From the NCBI RefSeq assembly GCF_000004075.3, contig NC_026661.2:4216001-4280000 (forward strand): a stretch of DNA of 64,000 bases. The letters run 5' to 3'. The position numbers were made by a program, and so were the translations under genes. A model generated the notes under the pieces. It searched no databases. It was not told the origin of the DNA and saw only the letters and a program-made list of their open reading frames with translations. Origin of the DNA: Cucumis sativus (taxonomy: Eukaryota > Streptophyta > Magnoliopsida > Cucurbitales > Cucurbitaceae). Positions 10,601-23,294 of this stretch are shown here, piece after piece; position 1 is the stretch's first letter, and every line of letters starts with the position of its first letter.

Positions 10601-12350
10601 AGAATGAGTGGTTCCAAGCAAGCGCAATATAACTACTACCCTGTCCCTCCTGTTTTCCAATCGTTAATTCTACTTGATTGATATATTGGTAGGCCCCAAT
10701 CACTAAGGTGTACGCTGGTAAACAAGGAAACGGTGAGACATGTAGGTTGTTCTCATAGTTCATACTGGTTCGAGCATATTAGTTAGTTAGGGTGGGTGCC
10801 ATCCAGTACAGGGTATCTTTTTGGTAATTTTGTACTTGATCTGAGTGAGAGTGGGAGAGGAAGGGAGCTAGCTCCCTTGACTTAACTTCTACATTCTAAC
10901 ATATAATTAAACTGGTATCCGCTTTAGAAGTTATACCTGAGGGCTACTTCTTTTCGCACACTGTAGCGAATTTTCTTCTCAAAACACCTTTCTTTTCTCT
11001 TCTCTCTAAACCTACTCAATGAAGCAGCTCTTTGTGGTTGAACCGACCTGACAGTAAAGCCATCGGCACCCTGTAAGAATTAGAACAATAGTAAATGTGG
11101 TAGGAAATAAAAAACACCAGATGGTTTAAGCCAATATTTGGAAGGTAGACCATTCAAATGATAGTTTGCTATTTATACCTGTTGGTTGACGGGAGCACTT
11201 CCAATTGCAGGAATACCAGAAGGAATTTCATATCCACCTAAAAGCAAAAGCACGGCTTGAACCTATCAAATGTAACCACGGAAAAACTTAAAAACTCCTT
11301 ATGTTCCTGTTTTTCTTTAGGAAATAAGGATTATCAGGGGATGAAATGAAAAGGGACTAATACTTGAATTACAAAGAGAATATAACCATAGGAAGATGTG
11401 AACGACAAGGACTTGGAGGTGCACTCAAATGCCAACCTCTCATATTTGTGTTCATGTACTTGAAAAACACCACCTTTAGTATATGCTATGGCATTGTGGA
11501 CTTTGCACCAAAGCATTTCGAAATCCAATTTGAAACCGTAATCTCAAGTTCAACTCGCACTATCCGTTCATTAACATCAAATTTCTTTCTTTTTTAATCA
11601 TTTTTTATAAGAAACAAAATTTTCCATTCATCATCCCAAAGTTCCAACAATACAGCAACGCAATACAGAAAAGTCCATGTAGGAAACTTTGAAAGAAAAA
11701 AAAAAGACTGACAGTTCGACTTCTCTAATAATTCACAAAATCCTTTTAACCGGTCCACAATTTGAACAAATTACGAAAAAATCTAAATTGTAAAATAAAA
11801 CGAACTTCAAGATTGCATATCATAAAGAAGGATTGAGTCTTGGCTAAATCAACGGTTTCATACCACGCCAACAATAATCATCAAATTGTTCGGAAACTAG
11901 AAAATTTATTCTACTTATACTTCAAATAGTAAAAATCTTCAGCAACTAGAATGAGGAATAATTACACAAGTAATGCACAATTTACGAAGATCATTGACAC
12001 TCAATTGAAAGCCAAACCTTGTCCGGCGATACAGAATCAAAAGCGTAAACCTCCCCTCGGAACGACAGCGTAAGTTGGTCAGCACCGCCGTTTCCAGTCA
12101 AAGGATTGTAATCAGACCCGGAAATATACGTCGAAGGAACAACGTCCTCAACTCGATTGATTACCGAGACCGAGCCGCTCATTCCCCCAGAGTCTTCGAA
12201 CCGCATCTGAGGATTGTCTATGGACTCTTCCCCGCCGTTGATGTCGTCATCTTCATCGTCGACTCTGTTCTGAATGTTACCCAAATCCCGGCCGCCGTTG
12301 TCCATGACTCCGGAACCGTACATCGCGTCTTCGAAATTGGAGTCCGGCAT
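7688..12350 (-). CDS. GATA zinc-finger factor with TIFY and CCT domains (ZIM/ZML class)
   Basis: A nuclear transcription factor of the plant ZIM/ZML class (Arabidopsis GATA24/25/28). Seven exons: 12350..12018, 11262..11179, 11070..10937, 9669..9550, 9278..9173, 8106..8035, 7804..7688. Every junction has GT-AG sites and matching phase, giving 321 residues, a normal length. Domains in order: an acidic N-terminus (1-85); a TIFY motif in its TLSFRG form at 94-99, continuing VYAFD...[14 protein letters not shown] across the first intron; a CCT domain (about 154-192, [22 protein letters not shown]); and a GATA finger CTHC...CNAC at 225-252 with Cx2Cx20Cx2C spacing, followed by GLKWANK. The C-terminal 60 residues are acidic and unremarkable. 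The ATG at 12350 opens a long acidic exon with no better upstream start. ZIM proteins promote elongation growth and ZML1/2 mediate cryptochrome photoprotective responses in Arabidopsis; which of these fits this gene is not determined. Confidence 0.93.
8618..8800. repeat. Degenerate periodic repeat in intron 5 of the GATA gene
   Basis: Successive segments of about 35-40 bases repeat a pattern of the type 'agg-gactaaat-tgttac-aaatttgaa-gtatag' with strong decay. Examples start near 8618, 8655, 8690, 8725 and 8760. Similar words appear near 2405-2520, 5985-6130 and 28440-28560. It is a common plant repeat fossil without coding content. Confidence 0.4.
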
Positions 12351-13070
12351 TTCTTACAGAATCACATAGGAAGGCGGAGAACACGCTGAATTTAACAAAG
12401 AACCCAAGAAAAAATCCAAGAAAAAGAAAACCCCAAAAAATTGATTGACCAATTACGACAGACGATCGAAAACCTCGGCAAAAAAAATCTCGATGAAAAA
12501 CAGATAACTCATATTTCACAACTCACAGCACAAGGCCTCGAATTTCAAATTCCGAAAATGATAGTTCAACCAAGAAAAGAAAAGGAGAATTAATCAACCC
12601 CGCCCAAAAACACAAAAGAAGCTGGAAATCAAGTAAAAGCAACCGATTCAGAGTTCAAATTCAATCCCGAAAAACGCACAAACGATTCAGTAACACGCCC
12701 AGAGGGGTAAAACCTAGAAAATCCAAGTGGGTGAAGGTGGAAAGTGTTGGACAAATAAAAAATCAGCAGGAACAGGAGAATGAAAAATTGAAATGGCAAA
12801 ATGGGAATCTGAATTTTGATAAGGGAAGGGGGAAAAAGGAGGAAGATAACGTGTGTTGGAAAATGACCTTCAATTTTAAGCGTTTTTACGATTGATGCCA
12901 CTCCAATTCACTTCAAGTTGGACGGAATGAGAAAAGCCGGCGGGGAAACAGCGCCGGCGAGGAGGAAAAAGGAAAAGAAGAAATGGCGAAGAAGAAGCTA
13001 CAACGAACGGTTGGTTGAAGTTGATGTTACGAGAGATTGCAAGATCCAATGGTGGTGGTGAAGGCATTCA
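12351..13070 (-). promoter_or_regulatory. Leader and promoter region of the GATA gene, with a possible uORF
   Basis: Immediately upstream of the GATA start codon lies GC-richer DNA typical of a plant leader. A 63-codon reading frame beginning with a true ATG at 13067 and ending at 12876 (encoding MPSPPPLDLAIS...) would sit upstream of the main start if transcription begins further right. No TATA box or splice pair was fixed. Confidence 0.3.
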
Positions 13071-14313
13071 TATCATTTATCAACACTTTCTTTTTTTTTT
13101 CTTTCTCTAATGTTTCTCCAAATCCAAGACTTCCAAATAACAATGAATCTAACTCAGATTCTAAGGTTTATTTTTCTAAAAGAAAGTAAATAAATAAAAT
13201 AATAAAAAAGATTCTAAGATATTTTTGTATTCTGGAAATATCATTAAGAATTTTTTTAATTAATTAGAAAGCTCATATAACTATGATTTATAAATAATTT
13301 TGAAATAGTCATTATATTTTTTTTTAGAGTTATCAAGATTTAAATATAACAAAACTTGTAATTATGTTGTAAATATTAGTCATTTAGGGATAGAAATCCC
13401 TAAAATTGCTACTAATTGATCATAATTGAAATAGAGTTGGAATCACTTTCTCACTAGTAATATTTAGTCCTCAAAAGCTAGTTTGTAGTACGATTTAGTC
13501 AACATGCATTTTAAAATTTGTTACATAAGTAAAATTAATTACTAGTAAAATAGTTAATGAATTGCCTTAAAGTCTGCTGCTGTCTATTCGAGTAGAAAGT
13601 AAATTATGCTACATTTATAAATAAATTAGTTTATTTTACTATATATAAAAACAATCCTAACCCTAAAGGGACGAAAGTGAGACCAACAATGTTCAATGGA
13701 GCAATTAAAGGAATAAGTACATTCAGCCTACAAAACAACGATGGCAAAATTCATAGCGTAGAAACGCTTCACAACAACCTCTGCATCAGTCTCAATACAA
13801 ACATCCGAGCAACCCAGACCTTCAACCATCGTATAGCCCCTTTGGAAAATACAATATTTAAATTGTTGTTACGTTCAATGTTCATAAATAATGTTTCCAA
13901 AAGAGAAGAAAACCAATAAGAAAAAGATTAAATTATTACAATTGTTACAAACTAAATTCAAAGATTGTGTTTTTAACTCACATTTTACATTCACCTTTGG
14001 AAAGTTAATCTCAAAGAGCCCAGATCAAGATGTTCCCATGCCTTTTTCTTTGTTGTGGTTTTTACTTTCTTTTTTTTTTTTTCTTCTTTTTTTTCTTTTC
14101 TCTCTCTTTCTCTCTTTCTAGGGATGGGAAGTCAGCTGGGAAATCACTTTATAATTCGGCATCTAGCCTGCAGAAAATATATAAATTAGAGCCAAATACC
14201 CTTTCCTGAACTAATAAGATTGGAATCAACTTATCCCGAGTTTAATTCAAGTGTACAATATATTTGGGGAGGGGTTCCAAAAAGGCTATCTATAAAATTT
14301 AGAGCCAAACTTG
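13071..14313. other. Intergenic, AT-rich, with pyrimidine tract
   Basis: This lies between the GATA promoter and the stop codon of the KH gene. There is a long T/CT tract at about 14041-14118. The two plus-strand frames at 13677-14121 have no protein-like composition, and the second is translated pyrimidine tract. The right portion (about 14120-14313) is probably the KH-gene 3' UTR. Confidence 0.4.
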
Positions 14314-17300
14314 TCATGAGGATCCAGTGAGAATGAACGCGTGGAGGAGGCTTTGTGCTGCCTGCGTTTCATCTGGGGTTCCAGATATGACGATAAGCCG
14401 ATCGCTCGTTATGGGATCGGGTTCGTGCACTATCACCTTTGCACCGGAAATCTGCATAAAACCATAGAGATTTAACCATGCCAGTTGAGACATCATTAAA
14501 TTATATACTATTTTATTCCATGAACTCCCAGATCATTCTTAAATGCCTTTTGATGGAGATGGTATGAGACTGTCATCGTCAAAAGTTTCTTATTTCAAAT
14601 TAGTGATTCAATGAACTTTTGTTACTTAGCTAAATACGGTTGTTAGTTCCAAATGGATGCTGTTGCCAATCTCTAAATGTTAATCATAAAGGACTTTACA
14701 CACCGACTCTATTTTAAATAACTTAGGAACCATAACCCAATATTAATTAAGTTCGTCAATATATTATGAAACTCAAACTTGAAGCATTGACTTTACCTGT
14801 CTTAACCGTGTTAAATTTGTGCCATTCTCTCCATACACTAAACTGATAACATCATCAGGAACTACAATTTCAACCGTTGTGTTTGTCACAATAGCAGTTT
14901 TGTTCCCACTGCCAACATAAAAGAAAAAGTTAGATGACTTGAAATGATACATAGAGATGTTGGCATGCAACATCAAAATGCTACTGTCCTACCCCAATCA
15001 CCCAATCACACCCCAGGTTTGACAGAATAAACCCAGTCAGCATTAAAATAATCGATGGTCCTCAGCCTTTCGGCTTTCCCAAGTTTATGAAAAATTGAGG
15101 ATGCCAAAATAACATGCATAAACAAAACCATCTAAGTTAACAGATTTTCGTTAAATGCCCATATTTCAAACTTTTCCAAAGATATTCAAACTGATGGAAT
15201 GCGTGTTACCGACCTGCCAAGTTGTACTCCGCTCCTATGGGATGGCAAACCCCTCCCAGCATCTGATATGGCCCTAGAACTTATTCCAGATAAAGACTGC
15301 AATTAATTACAAAGAAAACCAGAGAATCAGAATTGCATAGGCACACCGTTTTTCCACCTTTAGGGATGTCGTAAAGAGAATCTACCTGCGGTGGCCACAA
15401 GCCAGGTGATGATGGACTGTCTAAACTGTGAGAAAGACCCAAGTCATCTGAACTTTGAGCTGTAGAATGTTGCATAAAACTACCATGAGAAGTGCCAACC
15501 GGAGTGCTCCGAACTAGAGGTGCAGTGTCCCTTACTCTTCCATATGGACTGGTCTCAGGATATACAGAGGTACCACCACCATTCCTTGTTCCCGAATTAC
15601 TCAGGACACTAGAAAAAAGGTTATCCCGCAATCGACCAGTTACATTGTACAAAGCATCTTGAACGTTTGAAAACTCACCTGAAATCTGTCAGAAGACAAC
15701 CATGAAATAATTAGAAACTAAAGGGTCACAAAATAATGCTTCATTGCAAAGTTTATCATAGCTTCCTTTGATCCATTATTAATGTATGAAAATGGGTGGT
15801 TGGGGCCTGGGGGAAAGCTCATGTTAGTCTCAAGTTTATCTTAAAACTATTAAATCCAGAAGCATAATGACATTAGCTGAAGTGGGTTCACATCTCTAAA
15901 CATTCCAACAGAAAAAATGTTGAAAAGAAAAATACATCATAGTATTAAAAGCACCGAGGAATTGCAAAATTCTCATGCATTAGAATAATGAATAAAATGC
16001 GCACATCTCTGATGCATACGATAGGTCAAGCCCATTGCCAACTACCTTTGTGCACCACACCAAGCATGCAGTATCTGGAAAGGTCACAATTGAGCTCATA
16101 CTCAGAGTTCAAAAATGGTCAAGTTGGTGTACGCACAAGCTAAATTAATTCCAGAGATCAAAACTAATTATGCTTCTTTAGAAGAGGCTGACCCCAAGAG
16201 AGAAAAGAACCATCTAATGGGTTTTGAATCAATTGGCAAAAAGATTCAGATTTCATTTTATTTGATAACATTATCAAACATGTATTTAGTTGAAAGTAAA
16301 CTACAACAATCTCAAACTAAATGCACACTAGTTCAACAACAAACAAAATCAAGTTCTTCTCAATGATGTGGAATTGAATGAATAATGATTACCAAGAACC
16401 AAAATCCAAAAAATATTAAAAAAGGTACGATTAAGCTTTTCTGTACCACAAGCCAGCATAACTATGACTTTTTACCAGAACACGCTTGACGCCAATACAC
16501 TTTCACTCCAGTCAGTCAAACATACTCTAGAATGACAACAATAAAATTCCTAAGTACAAGCATAGTAAGGATAATTTTTTTGTTTTAAAATTAAAAGGTA
16601 TCAAACATGGACTGCCTGCAAGGGGAGGCTGGGTGCACGTCCAAAGAAAGTAAGGTTAGAAAGGGAATGACTATTTGGTAACCAACAAAAATATAATGTA
16701 TTTTATTCTCACCTGTACTATTTCATCACTCTCTGCAGCACAATTCGGGACCTGATCACTCGATATTATTCTTATGTTTGTTCCTGTAACTTTCCTGATT
16801 TCAGAGATTATAACACCTCCTTTACCCAACACACAACCAACTTGATTTGATGGAACAACAAGTCGTGCCACTACAGGAGATCCCTTACTTGAGCTTTCTT
16901 GCCACTTCTCAATGGCCACATCTACAGACCTAGAGAAAACAAGAACAACAGCCTTCTGTGCTGGCGAGTATCGGGATTCAATGTTCTTCTCAAGACGAAA
17001 AAAATAAAAAAGAAAAAGAAAAATAGAAAAAAAGATTAGTGTTGGTACACACTGGTATGGATAAACAAATCAGATGGATAAATTACTACAAAAGGATGTC
17101 ACACCTCAGAAGCAGTAATACTAATCAGTCTCTCATCACAACCAGTTACTGATGGTCCAACACTTACAGTAGCGCCAGATTCGTTCTGAAGGGCTCGAAC
17201 AATTGTACCACCCTTGCCAATCACACCCCCAATCCTATCGTTGGCACAAAGAATCTTAAAAACAACATCCTGCTGGGCAACATTTGTATCTACTGGGGGA

Positions 17301-20300
17301 AGCATATCAGCATCTATAGACAATGAGTGGATTCCTGAAGCAAAAATGTTTGAACTACTTGGCAAAATGGGCAGAACCGAATTCCTTTGCAAAATATGAT
17401 CCATATGAAGATCAGGTAAAGTCTCATGGATGACTGCTTCAGCAGGTCTGACTGTTCTCTTCTCGCTTGGAGGGCAGTCTTGAAGACGGCGAGAGACAGC
17501 AAGAAGTGCTTTCTTGATAGCCCAAACATCCCCTTCTATCTGCCAGAACCATAGAGTATATTCATGACAGCAGATACATGGCTAGCTAATACCAAGCAAA
17601 GAGTTTCGTAGACATAAACATCTACATATTCTAGGTAATTTCCTAATAAAGAGTTACACATTGAACAATAGTAAATAGAGCAAGGAAGTTGTAAGATGAA
17701 TTATTTTAGTAACTTGTGAGAAGTGTCTCACGCATGTCATTATTGCAATAACACGAGAAACTCATTTTCTAAAACAAATTTTACAAATGAAAAGCCTATA
17801 AGCAAAGGAACATATTTTGATGAAAGTAAGTATCAACCAAACCTTCATAAGATGCTATTCCTTTTTATTGATATCCATGAGTCTCCAAGCCAATTTTAAC
17901 ACACCTCAACTAATCCCAAGGTCAAGAAACCTCGTAGGATTTTAAATCTATGGTATGGGACCGCTATAATTAGAACTCATTTACTCTAAGTCTTTTTTTT
18001 TTTCCAATGGTTTCCATGACAACTAGGTCAACTCATAATCATAGTACGGCACGATGTTTTTGCAAAAAGAAAAAGAAAAGAAAAGACATACAAACAAACA
18101 AACCATATTTGATGAAACAATATCAGGACCAAAAGGAAAATTTTATTCAAATAAGATCATGGGCCAAGCTGCATCTTAATCTAACTTCTTTAGTTCAGTT
18201 CTCCCCACGAACCTGGTCCTACATTTACACACACACAATAAAACAAATAAAACAAAATGGAATATCCCACTGCAAATTAAAGTAGTCTACCATCATAAAA
18301 ATTATATAAACCCGCAAAAAGGACAGATAAAATAAACGTTTTCTAATGGTCTGAAAGGAACTTTTCTTCAATGGGAAATCAGGCCCCAACCAGCATCCTA
18401 ATCTATCTACTTTAGTTCTAATTCTTCTCAGTTTCAACTAATAATGTTTCAAGACAACACAAACTTTTTGGAGCCATTGATAGACAAGTTTAGAAAAAGA
18501 TAGACAAATGGAGTAATTAAACTCTTTCAAAGGGAGGGCATCTGATGCTTCTTCAACCAGTTTTCATGCACCAAAGGAAGTCTCTAATAAACTGGACAGA
18601 TTTTCAGCGATTTTTTACGGAATGGTAGTAGTTAGTGACCTTGCAACCACCTAGTGAAACTGGGGTAAGATTTCCCTTCCCATTCAATATGGGACGGGGG
18701 CTTTCCATCAGTAAAGCATTCCCCTCCTCGTCCTCCTCATGTGCCTGTAGAGATTTACTCAAGATTAACAGGCTATGTGAAGAAAGGTGGTCTCAAACAC
18801 TTAAAGTGAGAATCCTCAAGGGAGGAGGAAAGGGTAGATCCAAAGACCAAAGGTAGACTATGGTTTGACATAGCCCGAAAAATGGCTTCTTTTTTCAGTT
18901 ATCTGGAATTCAGAGCCAAGGGAGTAAAATCAAATTCTGGAAAGATAGATGGGATAGCTAGGGAACAATCCCTTGAAGTTAATTTCTGAAAAATAAAATC
19001 AATAAATCAATTAAGGAGGAGGCCACTATAGAGGAATGCTGGATAGAGAATAAAAGTAATTTTTTGTTCTCTTGAGGCAGGGAAAAATTCTCTTTGAAGT
19101 CTACCATCATTGAACTCACAGAAAAAGCCCCAGAATTAAGTATTCCCTTATTCATCTCAATCTGCAAGTTCAAAATTCCAAAAAAAGTTAAATTTATTTG
19201 CTCACGATATTTATAGTCACTAGGCTCTCTCCCTTTTGATTTGTTGTTTGTGTCATGAAGGGAGAATCAATCGATCGTCTTTTTTCCATTATCCTTTTGC
19301 TGTTAGCAATAGGAATTTTCAGTTTGATATCTTTGGAACCTCTTGCTGCTTACCAAAGTAAGTTGGTCTGTTGATGATAGGGTCTTCAGAGCTCTTTCTG
19401 CTGGAAGAGAAAAGGGCGATAATTTTTGGTGGAGTTGTGTGGCTGGGGCATATTTAGTTGGAAAGGAACCAAAAAAAAAAAAAAACACTTGAAGATAAGT
19501 CCTTTTGTTTAATAATTTTTTTTCTTTTTGTAGAAATGTAGCTCAACTCCTCCTCATGGTGTACTATTAACATAATTTTTTTTTCTAAACTCAGCCTTTC
19601 CATAATCATTAATAATTGGAAACTTTCCTTCAGGTTTTGTCAGACGGGAGATTCCTGTCCCCAGCTCCTAGGCCATTTCATTTCTTTTTGGCAATGATAC
19701 AATTCTGTTTCTTATAATATTACATAAGAAAATCATAAATAGAATACACAAAAGTAAATGAACAAATAACTATTTAAGAAAAATAATCTGGAAACGGATA
19801 AAAAAACTTTCCAAGCTGGAAAACAATTAGCAAAACCATTAAAATCACATTGATTGACTGAAAGAAATGATGATTTTCCAATATGTAGTATTGTAAAATG
19901 CATATGTATCAAAGACACATCTTACACTAACCAAAGAAATGGAATGGCCACAATCTAAATTAAGATCACAGACATTCGAGAATGAACAAAATGAGGGAAT
20001 GTGATTGAGAATAAAGAAATTATTGTTAGTCCTTTGTATTGTTTTCAACAACTGTCATTCATGAAGTATCGACCCTTTTGATAACAATAAATTTGTTTTT
20101 GGTTTCTTTTTCCTCCCATCCATACACTGTCAAGTTCAACATTAATCATCAATATCACCATGAGTTCCCTTTTTTAATAAAATACCAAGCTTTCAATTGA
20201 CGAAAAAATGAAGATGGAGAAGCAATGAACCTCTCTGAAGTTCATCTCAACCCATCCCCTCTAAAATCCCAGTCTCTCGTATATAAATACAGGCAAATTT

Positions 20301-21539
20301 TTAACGCTATGGCCCACTAAATTATCTCATCACCACTAAGGAGAAAAATAATCTAAGCGTTTCAAACAACCTGCAACCAAAATAATTAAACCTCAATCTT
20401 CCAAGAAGAGCAGAATAATATAGACGCTAGGTACGTTGCCTTGATGTCTCACAATCAACAGGTTGTTTGTTGAACAGAGTCCGATTGGATTGGATTTTCA
20501 TTTTGAGGGGCACAGCTTTCCTTCCAAATTTTTTATACGTATAATATTCCATTTTTGGAAGTTCAGAGAACAAATTGGATAAACTTTAAAAACTTTAACA
20601 TCCTTAATAAAAAATTTAACCAAAGATGCGCTAAGAGGGCTATTACCCACCTCCTCCCGTTTAAGAATGAATGAATATAAGCCTAATGCACCTGAAAGCT
20701 GAATTCTCACACCAAAACCCATATCAAAACTAGAAGAGGCTGAATTCAAGGAACGAAATGAACCAATTTCTCTTGCCATGGCACCATGCCACAAAATCAA
20801 ACCCACAAATTCAGCTATAACTACAGCGACATCCAACCTAAGAGATAAACTCAAGACTCAACAATATGGAAACCAAAAGAAATGAAACATTTTTTTTCTT
20901 TACCTCAATCATCTCGTCAGAAGGTCCTGCACAAGCCGGTAACTTATCTGTTAAAACCCTGATCCTACACCCACTCTCCTTCCTTATCTTCTCAACAACC
21001 TTCCCTCCTTTCCCTATAACTGACCCAACCTGGGCAACGTCCGCCAACAATCTACAATAAACAACTCCAACTTCAGCACCCACTTCAACACCCTCAATCT
21101 CAGCTGCTACTTCCAAAATCCTCTCAAACACCTTCAGAAGCCCCTCTTGAGCCTTCGAAGCCTCAACTTCCTCCCCACTAGCCCCAGAGTTTTGTTCCAA
21201 AAACACCCTGGAAGTAAGTGCCGGCGACCCAATAACAGTTACAACCCTGTCCGGTGATTCACTGGGAGCTTCCTCAACGCGAATCTTAACTCCAGTAGAT
21301 TGCTGAAGTTGCTTTATCACAAATCCCGACTTCCCAATAACCCCACCAATTCTTGAAGCGTGGCAAAGCATTCGAAAGGCGACATGGCCAGGAGGAATGA
21401 TGAGCGGTGGAGGTTGCTTGGACCTCTTGGACTTCGATGAACCATTGGATACACCAACGTGTGTATCACCCCCCATTCCAGTAGCGGAGATGTATGCAGC
21501 TGCTCGCTTCACTGGTAGAGAGGGAAAGTTACTTCCCAT
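14314..21539 (-). CDS. Five-KH-domain RNA-binding protein, HEN4-like
   Basis: A nuclear RNA-binding protein of the plant PCBP-like/HEN4 group. Members act in pre-mRNA processing, for example HEN4 on AGAMOUS transcripts. Seven exons: 21539..20904, 17539..17105, 16985..16713, 15685..15386, 15296..15214, 14908..14797, 14451..14314. Phases agree throughout and give 658 residues. KH signature loops: GKSG at 69-72, GKGG at 176-179, GKGG at 320-323, GKGG at 411-414, and a degenerate GENG at 602-605 in KH5 (TVEIVVPDDVISLVYGENG). A Ser/Pro/Gly-rich linker (about 470-560) separates KH4 from KH5. The C-terminus SLLHAFIL is typical of the family. Intron 1 is 3.36 kb and full of repeats. The acceptor at 16985 (TTGAGAAG/AAC) was chosen because ASE-NIESRYSPAQ matches the family. 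Exact orthology to HEN4 or to another Arabidopsis paralogue is not settled. Confidence 0.92.
17862..17950 (-). mobile_element. SINE fragment (short copy)
   Basis: The minus strand reads ATCCTACGAGGTTTCTTGAC, then GGGATTAGTTGAGGTGTG, then TTGGCTTGGAGACTCATGGATATCAATAAAAA. This is the 3' body and A-rich tail of a plant tRNA-derived SINE whose tail consensus contains 'attagtcgaggtgcgcg..agctgg'. The middle 'gtagggtca..gggttgt' segment seen in the 23295 copy is missing. It lies in intron 1 of the KH gene. Confidence 0.5.
18680..19480 (+). mobile_element. Degenerate LINE ORF2 C-terminal fragment in the KH-gene intron
   Basis: The plus strand has several reading-frame islands matching the region after the reverse transcriptase of plant LINEs (zf-RVT domain). 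GIQSQGSKIKFWKDRWDS lies near 18905-18960. ATIEECWIENKSNFLFS begins near 19022, and ISICKFKIPKKVKFICS lies near 19155-19205. A possible end segment SWSVDDRVFRALSAGRE lies near 19360-19400. Stops and frame changes separate the islands, so it is inactive and old. No intact reverse transcriptase or target-site duplication was found. Confidence 0.6.
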
Positions 21540-21800
21540 CTCTCAACACCTCGTTCTTCTTGATTCCGAACCAACAGAATCTTGCGGTAGAAACTGACAG
21601 CAGTAATTACAAATGAATGTGGGAAAAAAATGAAAGAATCGAAACTGAAAAATGAATGCTCTTCTGGGGTTTTTAGGTGACTGTTACAGAAAGAGTGGAG
21701 CAGAGAGAAGAGAAGAAATAGGGTTTTTGGTTGGATTGGAAATTGGAAAAGAAGAATGGACGAGTGACGGAGAGAGAGGACTTGGAGGCGCACCCCACTG
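21540..21800 (-). promoter_or_regulatory. 5' leader/promoter of the KH gene
   Basis: The region upstream of the ATG at 21539 is less AT-rich than its surroundings, and its minus-strand sequence is pyrimidine-rich (CTCTCTCC near 21770), as in plant leaders and promoters. No TATA box was fixed. Confidence 0.3.
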
Positions 21801-22103
21801 TGGGTGCGCGCGTTACACTGGATTGTCATTTGTGTATTTTCATTTTCCTTTCTTTTTCTTTTTCTTTTTTTCTTTTCCCAATAAAGAAAATGGAATTTGC
21901 TTATTATTTTTTCTCTTCCAATGGAGAAATAATTCTGAATAAATTTCAAATTATCATTCGGAAATCTAAGCTTATAAATACTAAGTAGAATCTATGATTA
22001 AATTTCAATGTTTTTATTATCCATTTTACACTGTTGATTTTATATTTTATTAATCGATATAAATCATATTTATTTACTATCTTATTATCAATTATAAACG
22101 TAA

Positions 22104-22163
22104 ATTTGTACGTTTCTTTTTTTCTCGTCTCATATTTGTACGTTTCTTTTTTTCTCGTCTCAT
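22104..22163. repeat. Perfect 30-bp tandem duplication
   Basis: Two identical 30-base units (starting ATTTGTACGTTTC and ending CTCGTCTCAT) lie head to tail, followed by the first few bases of a third. The two units show no differences by eye, so the duplication is recent or slippage-prone. Confidence 0.9.
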
Positions 22164-23294
22164 ATTTTAGAATTTGTTTGTCCTTCGTATGTCTATTTTC
22201 TTTGATCAAACTCTAATTCTTTTCTAGTATCACTTAAACGTTAGGTTCCTACATATCAATATAAAAGCTCAACAAAGAAAACGTCTTATGTTAAAAGATA
22301 ACAAAAACCTAAGAAAAAAATATACTTTCTAAAACAAATTTAATCGTTGATCTTGGATTGAAGTGAAGTTTTGCTCCTTTAAGTGTCCCGATCTTCATTC
22401 AAATTCTCGAGCTATGAAGAGAACCGTAAAAATAATGTCTAAAACACTTTCCAACTTAAATACTAATTTTTTTTTTCAGCTTTGTGTGCTCCCTTATTTA
22501 TCTTTTTAGCTTTTGTATTAACGTCTTCTTATGAACGATTACCTTCTTATATTTGGTATGTTCTTTATAAAAAATTCTACAAAGGTTTCTCATGATTGTT
22601 CACTTTTCGTTTAAGAGGGGCCATATCCTGTTGTTATTAACAATAATGATCTTTATCAAAGTAATTTTTTTCAAAGGTCAACTATTTGGGAAAGTCTCGA
22701 GCACCGTGGGTCGACATCAGCCTCCTTATCTCCTTAAGATAATAAATAACATTCTTATTGAGGTGGGGAACTCCATAACTCGGTGAAAGATCGATGCGAT
22801 TGTCTTCGATTTGTGTATGGTAGGGGTTTAGAGATGGAACAATTTACCATTAAAAAACCTACTATTTGATTGACAATGTTCGCTCCTTTTCCTAAATGTG
22901 ACAGGGAGATCTATTATTCCTTTATTTACGAGTAATAGTAATTTTAAAAAACGGTAAAGAACAATAGAAAATAATGTCTATGATCTTAACTTTAAAAAAA
23001 AAACAAAAAAAAAACAAACTAATTATAGCATGACTCAACTATTAATGAATTTTCAAATATTAAGTTATACCAACTTAAGCACGACTGGACTATCAATGAA
23101 TTGTCGAATCTCCACCCTCGTTTTACTTGACTACAAAAAGAAAAGCAGCCAAGTAGCAAGATATGATTCAAATATCGAACTAAGTTAGAATTTAAGTTAG
23201 TACAGTTGTATGAATTATATTTCAGTTAGCCATAGGCATACATCTACCTTCATTGAATGCACATAGCAATTGAGACTAAGAAGATGTTTCTTCA

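Noticed and set aside
13891-14121. Plus-strand frame ending in a Phe/Leu/Ser-rich tail
   Set aside because: The tail is translated T/CT tract; no protein-like composition.
16115-16366. 83-codon plus-strand frame within KH intron 3
   Set aside because: Antisense to an intron, no domain, no start context.
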